Below, in pieces: positions 1-3,868 of a DNA stretch of 5,303 nt. Both the position numbers and the translations under genes were made by a program. Below the pieces are notes generated by a model. The model was not told the DNA's origin. It made no database searches and was given only the letters and a program-made list of their open reading frames with translations. The stretch is taken from the NCBI GenBank assembly GCA_004296145.1, contig SEBM01000298.1, positions 1-5,303 on the forward strand, written 5' to 3'. This DNA comes from Flavobacterium sp. Its GTDB lineage: Bacteria; Bacteroidota; Bacteroidia; Flavobacteriales; Flavobacteriaceae. The first letter of the stretch is position 1, and each line of letters starts with the position of its first letter.

Positions 1-4
1 TTCA

Positions 5-33
5 TAAACTTTACAAACGATGTAAAACTTTAC
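5..33. promoter_or_regulatory. Short direct and inverted repeats upstream of the first gene
   Basis: AAACTTTAC occurs at 6-14 and again at 25-33, a period of 19 bp, and TTTAC (10-14) is mirrored by GTAAA (22-26). The second copy ends about 20 bases before the start codon at 55. No full Bacteroidota -33/-7 promoter can be read in these 54 bases. The repeats could be a regulator site or simple AT-rich coincidence, and the window starts too close to judge. Confidence 0.22.
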
Positions 34-54
34 TATTAATCAAATTAATTAATT

Positions 55-651
55 ATGAAAAAAATCATTTATGCACTGATCTTATCGCTTGTTGTGGCAA
101 GCGGACTGGTATTTAGCTTCACTCCGTTCACTGATGCATCGGGTGCTAATAACGAAATTAAAAATGAAACTTCTAAAAAGTCAATCTCAAACCCCCTATC
201 TGCCGTTGAAAGAAATGCAGCATTAAAAAAATGGGAGGCTACTCCTGATGGCATAATATTTAAAAAATGGGAGGCATCGCCTGCAGGTAAAAAAGTATAT
301 GCGAGCGAAGGTAAAATTAGAAAATCCCTTAATAATTATACCAATATGGAGGGAGTCATCACCTCTCTTTCTCTTCCGGCAGGTTCAAGATTAGGTTTCG
401 GAGTGATGGTCAAAATTAATGGTGACGATTATATACTTAGTTTTGTACCTGAAAAGTCCGATAATGATTTTTTTAACTTCAACAATGAATTTCAGCAATT
501 GCATAGCTTGAAAGTCAATGATAAAATAATTATCAGAAGTCATAGCGTATCGCATGCGCCTAAGTATTCTTATCCAATAATATCAGGCGATTATGTAGAG
601 CGAGATAGTGAAATAATTTACAAACGTGTACCTGGTAAAGACGGTTGTTAA
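55..651 (+). CDS. Secreted protein of unknown function with a KKWEA tandem repeat
   Basis: The family of this 198-residue protein is not recognised. It starts with two Lys and a hydrophobic stretch (about residues 4-22), so it is probably exported. There is no lipobox cysteine, and the cleavage site is probably between residues 22 and 31. Residues 31-50 are polar and linker-like. KKWEATPDG (58-66) is followed by KKWEASPAG (70-78) and a weaker third unit KKVYASEGK (79-87). From about residue 98 the sequence alternates hydrophobic and polar residues as a beta-rich domain would, with LKVNDKIII (152-160) resembling the strand-turn-strand of OB-like domains; that fold is an inference. The only cysteine is the very last residue, C198. 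The ATG at 55 is chosen because the signal peptide begins there. The gene stands alone, is followed by a strong terminator and converges on the hydrolase gene. That it is a real gene is fairly certain; its function is unknown. Confidence 0.8.
   Translation: MKKIIYALILSLVVASGLVFSFTPFTDASGANNEIKNETSKKSISNPLSAVERNAALKKWEATPDGIIFKKWEASPAGKKVYASEGKIRKSLNNYTNMEGVITSLSLPAGSRLGFGVMVKINGDDYILSFVPEKSDNDFFNFNNEFQQLHSLKVNDKIIIRSHSVSHAPKYSYPIISGDYVERDSEIIYKRVPGKDGC
226..275 (+). repeat. In-frame tandem repeat inside the secreted protein gene
   Basis: AAAAAATGGGAGGC is present at 226-239 and again at 262-275, exactly 36 bp (12 codons) apart, encoding KKWEA twice. The downstream codons differ (ACTCCTGATGG against TCGCCTGCAGG) but still encode TPDG and SPAG, so the unit is conserved at the protein level and has drifted at the DNA level. 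Confidence 0.7.
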
Positions 652-673
652 ATAAAGTATACACACTTATAAG

Positions 674-707
674 AAAAAAAACTCCTTAAGAAATTAAGGA
701 GCTTTTT
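674..707. terminator. Bidirectional intrinsic terminator
   Basis: CTCCTTAA (682-689) and TTAAGGAG (694-701) form a perfect 8-bp stem around a GAAA tetraloop (690-693). On the plus strand the hairpin is followed by C and five T (703-707). On the minus strand it is followed by eight T (complement of 674-681). It lies 23 bases after the stop codon of the secreted protein gene and between two converging genes, so it can end transcripts from both sides, although the hydrolase stop codon is nearly 190 bp away. Confidence 0.8.
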
Positions 708-709
708 GC

Positions 710-745
710 TGGAGTATCAGGGATTGCAATCGAACACTTGATGCC
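710..745 (-). other. Possible tRNA 3'-end remnant
   Basis: Read on the minus strand, this stretch ends in ATACTCC followed by A, as a tRNA acceptor strand plus discriminator base would. Before it comes GTTCGATTGCAATCCC, which becomes the usual T-loop string GTTCGAATCCC if five bases are removed (ATTGC or an equivalent register; GCAAT on the plus strand, 726-730). The T-stem pairs only partly, and no D-arm or anticodon arm can be found further upstream on that strand, so it is not a working tRNA. The hairpin directly after it would be a normal tRNA-gene terminator. It could be a decayed tRNA tail or an attachment-site scar left by an integrated element. Chance resemblance remains possible. Confidence 0.3.
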
Positions 746-885
746 TAATATTGACTTTTTTAAAACAATAAAATAAGATGTCTTGTAAATAAGAGAGATT
801 TAAAAATCTTTTCAACTCTCAATAGTTGGTGCCTTAAAATATTTGATTTGTCTATAACACAAGATTTTTCGAAGATTATATTTTA

Positions 886-1767
886 TTACCCCAAAAACTC
901 AATAATAAATTTTGCAGTCTCATTTGGTTTTTCTGCAAGTATAAAATGTCCACTTTCTTCTACTTTTTTGAGATGTAAATCTGTTGTGGTATTTGGCAGT
1001 GACATTTGTAACATTTCATATCCGCTACCACCAATTCCAATTACAGGCATTGTGAGCTTGTTGTATGTTTTGCTATCTTCAATGTCTTGTGGAAATGACT
1101 GATACCAAGCATTAGATGCCCGAATTGCATCTTTGCTATTATATGCAGACGCATAAATCGCTTTGTCAAAATCACTTATGCTCTTTTTGTTTTTCATTAA
1201 ATTTTCAAATAACCATTCTATAATAATTTCCATTCGCCCCTCAAGAAGTTGCTCAGGTAGTTTTTTTACTTGATTAAATGCAAGCCACCAAGGATAAATG
1301 TAATCTGCTCCCAAAATGGGCAACATTGGTAATTGGTATATTCCTGAATCGGGATGTGGTGTGTCCAACAGTATTAATTTAGAAGTGGTTTCTGGATAAT
1401 TTGCTGCAAAACTAAAAGCCACGTGAGCTCCAATATCGTGTCCTCCAATATTAACCTTTCCAAACCCCAATATTTTTACAACTTCGTGAATGTCTTTTGC
1501 CATATTCTTTTTTTCATAGCCGTCTGTTGGTTTGTCTGAACTTCCCATTCCTCGCATTTCGACTACAATGACATGATATTTTGTTGCCAGTATTGGCATC
1601 ACTTTGTGATAAGCCCACCAAGTTTCTGGATAGCCAGGAATTAAAATTAATGGTTCACCTTCTCCACCAGATACATAATGAAGTTTAGTGTCATTTACGT
1701 CGGCATAATGGTTGGAAAAATTAGGTAGTAATTTGATTAATTCTTCATCTGAATATTGCATTTCCAT
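886..1767 (-). CDS. Alpha/beta hydrolase, epoxide-hydrolase-like
   Basis: This 293-residue protein has the length and layout of the alpha/beta hydrolase group that includes epoxide hydrolases and haloalkane dehalogenases. There is no signal peptide, so it is probably cytoplasmic. The oxyanion-hole motif is PGYPETW (44-50), the nucleophile elbow GGHDIGA (108-114) with Asp111, and the catalytic His is H274 in ESGHF. The acid is probably Asp135 in LLDTPHPD, because the other usual place (near 246-248, GGS) has no acidic residue. A cap domain spans about 140-230, and Y222 in AWYQSF sits where epoxide hydrolases carry a ring-opening tyrosine. Two features are odd: the oxyanion motif has Pro44 where His is usual (HGxP), and Ile112 follows the nucleophile where many relatives have Trp. 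No arginines follow Asp111, which argues against a fluoroacetate dehalogenase. The substrate is unknown. Met1 (1767) is chosen, with Met3 possible. It is divergent from the MerR gene, which may control it. Confidence 0.88.
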   Translation of the reverse strand: MEMQYSDEELIKLLPNFSNHYADVNDTKLHYVSGGEGEPLILIPGYPETWWAYHKVMPILATKYHVIVVEMRGMGSSDKPTDGYEKKNMAKDIHEVVKILGFGKVNIGGHDIGAHVAFSFAANYPETTSKLILLDTPHPDSGIYQLPMLPILGADYIYPWWLAFNQVKKLPEQLLEGRMEIIIEWLFENLMKNKKSISDFDKAIYASAYNSKDAIRASNAWYQSFPQDIEDSKTYNKLTMPVIGIGGSGYEMLQMSLPNTTTDLHLKKVEESGHFILAEKPNETAKFIIEFLG

Positions 1768-1802
1768 ATGTTTGATCTTTTATATTGATTTATACTTCTG
1801 AA

Positions 1803-1834
1803 TTTGTGAAATGCAAAACTAAGTACTATTTTTG
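1803..1834 (+). promoter_or_regulatory. Predicted promoter of the MerR regulator gene
   Basis: TTTG (1803-1806), a 20-base spacer and TATTTTTG (1827-1834) match the Bacteroidota consensus fully. Transcription would begin near 1841, giving a leader of about 50 bases that contains the near-palindrome. It overlaps the hydrolase promoter on the other strand almost completely. Confidence 0.6.
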
Positions 1835-1844
1835 CAACTGACAA
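1814..1844 (-). promoter_or_regulatory. Predicted promoter of the alpha/beta hydrolase gene
   Basis: On the minus strand TTG (1844-1842), a 20-base spacer and TAGTTTTG (1821-1814) match the Bacteroidota consensus, including every fixed position of TAnnTTTG. Transcription would begin near 1807, leaving a leader of about 40 bases before the start codon at 1767. Confidence 0.6.
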
Positions 1845-1866
1845 GTATGCAGTATACTGTATAGTT
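1843..1866. promoter_or_regulatory. Near-palindrome, candidate MerR-type operator
   Basis: The core CAGTATACTG (1850-1859) is a perfect 10-bp palindrome. It extends to 18 bp (1846-1863) with one mismatched pair and to 24 bp (1843-1866) with two. MerR regulators bind near-palindromes of about this size as dimers, and the regulator gene starts 27 bases downstream. The site touches the -33 element of the hydrolase promoter and covers the early transcribed part of the regulator gene. It also sits between CTGACA (1838-1843) and TATAGT (1860-1865), a sigma-70-like pair with a 16-base spacer that would place the operator inside the spacer, as in classical MerR promoters. Bacteroidota are not expected to use that type of promoter. 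Confidence 0.5.
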
Positions 1867-1892
1867 TAATATTTTTTTAAAATTTTTCAAGA

Positions 1893-2258
1893 ATGAAATT
1901 AATTAATCAGCTTTCAAAAGAAACAGGTATACCTATTGGTACTATACGATTCTATGAAAAAAGTGGCCTTTTTAAAGGTGAAACCAAAAAAGAAGTTACC
2001 ACCAACAATTATATTTACTATGGTGATGAAGTTATTGAAAAGCTAAGATTTATTCAGATGGCTAAAGCGGTAGGCTTTACGTTGTCCGAAATAAAAGAAG
2101 TTGTTGATGCCTGGTATAAGAAAGAAATCACTAAAACTTCAAAAATTAAAGTTTTAGATAAAAAACTGCTGCAAATAGATGAGAAAATTAAAGAATTGAA
2201 GGCTGTCAAAAAACAAATTACACTTTGCAAATTCAATATTGAAAATGAGGTTGGTTAA
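1893..2258 (+). CDS. MerR-family transcriptional regulator
   Basis: This small cytoplasmic DNA-binding protein has 121 residues, within the normal range for short MerR regulators. The N-terminal helix-turn-helix is about residues 3-22 with the hallmark TIRFYEKSGL (17-26). The wing and second helical pair follow (about 38-72, including YYGDEVIEKLRFI and GFTLSEIKEVV). Residues 84-115 are a Lys/Leu-rich helix suited to the antiparallel coiled coil that joins the dimer. There is no separate effector domain. The only cysteine is C112, so the multi-cysteine metal site of CueR/ZntR-like members is absent and the signal is probably not a thiol-bound metal, although a redox or single-Cys role cannot be excluded. 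The start follows an A-rich leader. It is divergent from the alpha/beta hydrolase gene across 125 bp holding overlapping promoters and a near-palindrome, so control of both genes is likely but inferred. Confidence 0.88.
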   Translation: MKLINQLSKETGIPIGTIRFYEKSGLFKGETKKEVTTNNYIYYGDEVIEKLRFIQMAKAVGFTLSEIKEVVDAWYKKEITKTSKIKVLDKKLLQIDEKIKELKAVKKQITLCKFNIENEVG

Positions 2259-2573
2259 GTTTTTTAAGTCAGTACTCTCTCTGGAGACATATTGTATTTA
2301 CAGGATTATGCTAGGCAATTTGTGAAGTATATAAAAAAACATATTGACGTTTTTTTAAAATCTAAAATGGTAAAAATTTGAAAATAACGATGTTTTATCT
2401 TCCAATCTTATTTGTCTTCATTAAACTATCAGGGTTCGGAACCGATACTAATTTGTTATGTTGGCCTACTTTGGATTTTAGAAAGTTCGAAACCTGTCTC
2501 AATAATGGAGAAAATAATATTCCTTATATTCGCTCTTAATAACTATGAACCCTAACAATAATACAAGAAAATA
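2259..2573. other. 315-bp intergenic region
   Basis: No confident gene is seen here. The region contains a weak AT hairpin (2332-2357) and two similar 11-bp near-palindromes, GGTTCGGAACC (2433-2443) and AGTTCGAAACC (2484-2494), 51 bp apart. It also has an open frame of 49 codons (2390-2539) and a 9-codon frame ending in the regulator start (2545-2574). No strict TAnnTTTG promoter for the following gene was found; the closest is TACTTTG near 2467-2473, one base too short. Confidence 0.5.
2332..2357. terminator. Weak AT hairpin, possible terminator of the MerR gene
   Basis: TAAAAAAAC (2332-2340) and GTTTTTTTA (2349-2357) are perfect inverted repeats around an 8-base loop. The T-rich arm would give an A/T hairpin with a U-rich end. 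It lies about 75 bases after the MerR stop codon. The stem has only one G-C pair, so it would be weak. Confidence 0.28.
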
Positions 2574-3716
2574 ATGAATGATAAGATTAATGTATTGCTT
2601 ATTCTAACTGTAATTTCCTTATTCATTTCGTTATTTCTTGCTTTTTTTCTCCTTACAGTCAAAACCAAACACAAAACAAGTAATTCTCTTTTTGCTTTTT
2701 TTCTAATTCTAACCGCAATAGATTCTAGTTCGCCTTTATTGGAGTTAGTAACTACAGGTCCTTCAAATTTGGGGATATTTAGAACCACACTCGCTTTTTT
2801 GCAAATGCCTGTTTTTTATCTGTATGTAGTTTCTGTTTGTTATTCTGATTTTAGGCTTAAGCCGAAATACATCTTCCATCTTCTTCCGTTTTTAGTTTCA
2901 AATCTGATTTTATTGCCTCGTTTTTATTTGGTCGATGCTGCCGCCAAAATGAATTTTATTCTAAACCGAAAAAGTATGATAGAAATACCGTTCAATCATA
3001 TTCTTATTCACATTCAGATATTTGTATATTTTATTGCTGTTTTTATGTTGTTAAAAAGAGCAAAAAAGTTATATCTTGAAAATTTCGCGGGCGCCCATAT
3101 TAATTCTTATAATTGGTTATTTCAGTTTACAGTTGTGCTGAGTATTTTATATTTTATTACACTTTTTAAGAACATTTTTAAGTTTTCTGATTATTCTGAC
3201 ATCTTCGAATGGTTGAAAATCGGAATCATCTTGTTTCAACTCTTTATTTCATGTTGGTACTTGTTTAAAGCTTTAAATTATCCTGGTTTATTTAGAAATA
3301 TAGATTCGAACTTGAAATTGGTTTCGGATATTGTTATAGAAGAAAAGAACAGTTCAATAGTAGCGGTAACTGATAAAGAATACAATGAAGAATTAGTAAA
3401 ATTGAAGCGATATATGGTTGAAGAAAAGCCATTTTTAAATCCTTCCCTGACAATTCAGGATGTTTCTGCTGCTATAGAAATTCCTGTTCGTGATTTGTCG
3501 CTTTTAATCAATCATAAATTAGAACAGCATTTTTACGATTTCGTTAATACGTATCGAATTGAAAATGCGATGGATATTTTGAAAGATGTTACAAAAAGTA
3601 AAGTAACAATTCTTGAAATTTTGTACGAAGTTGGATTTAATTCGAAATCTTCTTTTAATACTGCTTTTAAAAAACATACAGGAAATACTCCAACTTCTTA
3701 TCGTAAAGAATTGTAA
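2574..3716 (+). CDS. Membrane-embedded AraC-family transcriptional regulator
   Basis: This 380-residue one-component regulator joins a membrane sensor to a DNA-binding domain. Seven hydrophobic segments can be read at about 5-29, 38-58, 70-90, 99-119, 142-161, 181-202 and 214-233. A linker of about 40 residues leads to the C-terminal AraC domain (about 275-380). Its first helix-turn-helix lies around 292-312 (LTIQDVSAAIEIPVRDLSLL). The second lies around 345-368, with the family signature EVGFNSKSSFNTAFKKHTG and the closing GNTPTSYR. Members of this type stay in the membrane while the C-terminal domain binds DNA in the cytoplasm; the signal is unknown here. The start at 2574 is the first ATG before TM1 and follows an A-rich leader without a Shine-Dalgarno sequence. 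A tandem repeat just downstream and the next gene, an exported serine hydrolase, are its most likely target. The overall assignment is firm; the signal and target are inferred. Confidence 0.9.
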   Translation: MNDKINVLLILTVISLFISLFLAFFLLTVKTKHKTSNSLFAFFLILTAIDSSSPLLELVTTGPSNLGIFRTTLAFLQMPVFYLYVVSVCYSDFRLKPKYIFHLLPFLVSNLILLPRFYLVDAAAKMNFILNRKSMIEIPFNHILIHIQIFVYFIAVFMLLKRAKKLYLENFAGAHINSYNWLFQFTVVLSILYFITLFKNIFKFSDYSDIFEWLKIGIILFQLFISCWYLFKALNYPGLFRNIDSNLKLVSDIVIEEKNSSIVAVTDKEYNEELVKLKRYMVEEKPFLNPSLTIQDVSAAIEIPVRDLSLLINHKLEQHFYDFVNTYRIENAMDILKDVTKSKVTILEILYEVGFNSKSSFNTAFKKHTGNTPTSYRKEL

Positions 3717-3733
3717 TCCAGTTTTTTGTAATT

Positions 3734-3765
3734 ACTCGTACTTGCTATTGAGACGACTCGTACTT
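3734..3765. promoter_or_regulatory. Tandem ACTCGTACTT repeat, candidate AraC-type operator
   Basis: ACTCGTACTT occurs at 3734-3743 and again at 3756-3765, identical over 10 bases with a period of 22 bp, about two turns of the helix. AraC-type proteins bind direct repeats on one face of DNA with about this spacing (araI half-sites recur every 21 bp). The site lies 18 bases after the stop of the AraC-type regulator and about 60 bases before the likely -7 element of the serine hydrolase gene, where an activator would be expected. Confidence 0.5.
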
Positions 3766-3826
3766 ATTTTTTCTAATAAATGCGTTCGAATCTTTTCATT
3801 CGGTCGCACACGACTGGCTTCTTCCA

Positions 3827-3834
3827 CATCTTTG
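3827..3834 (+). promoter_or_regulatory. Possible -7 element of the serine hydrolase promoter
   Basis: CATCTTTG differs from the Bacteroidota -7 consensus TAnnTTTG only at the first base and lies 34 bases before the start codon. No good TTTG/TTG element is found 17-23 bases upstream, which would fit a promoter needing an activator at the upstream tandem repeat. Confidence 0.3.
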
Positions 3835-3868
3835 TATCGAAATAAATTTCTAACCAAAATACGATACG

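Noticed and set aside
793..820. GAGAG/CTCTC inverted repeat as a terminator for the hydrolase gene
   Set aside because: The stem is only 5 bp with an 18-base loop, and there is no T-run after it on the minus strand; the hairpin at 674-707 is a far better terminator.
848..1102. 84-codon plus-strand ORF
   Set aside because: It lies antisense within the well-supported alpha/beta hydrolase gene, and its translation shows no domain or motif.
2552..2788. 78-codon minus-strand ORF over the start of the membrane regulator
   Set aside because: It is antisense to the first transmembrane segments; it reads as a Lys/Arg-rich shadow with no recognisable domain.
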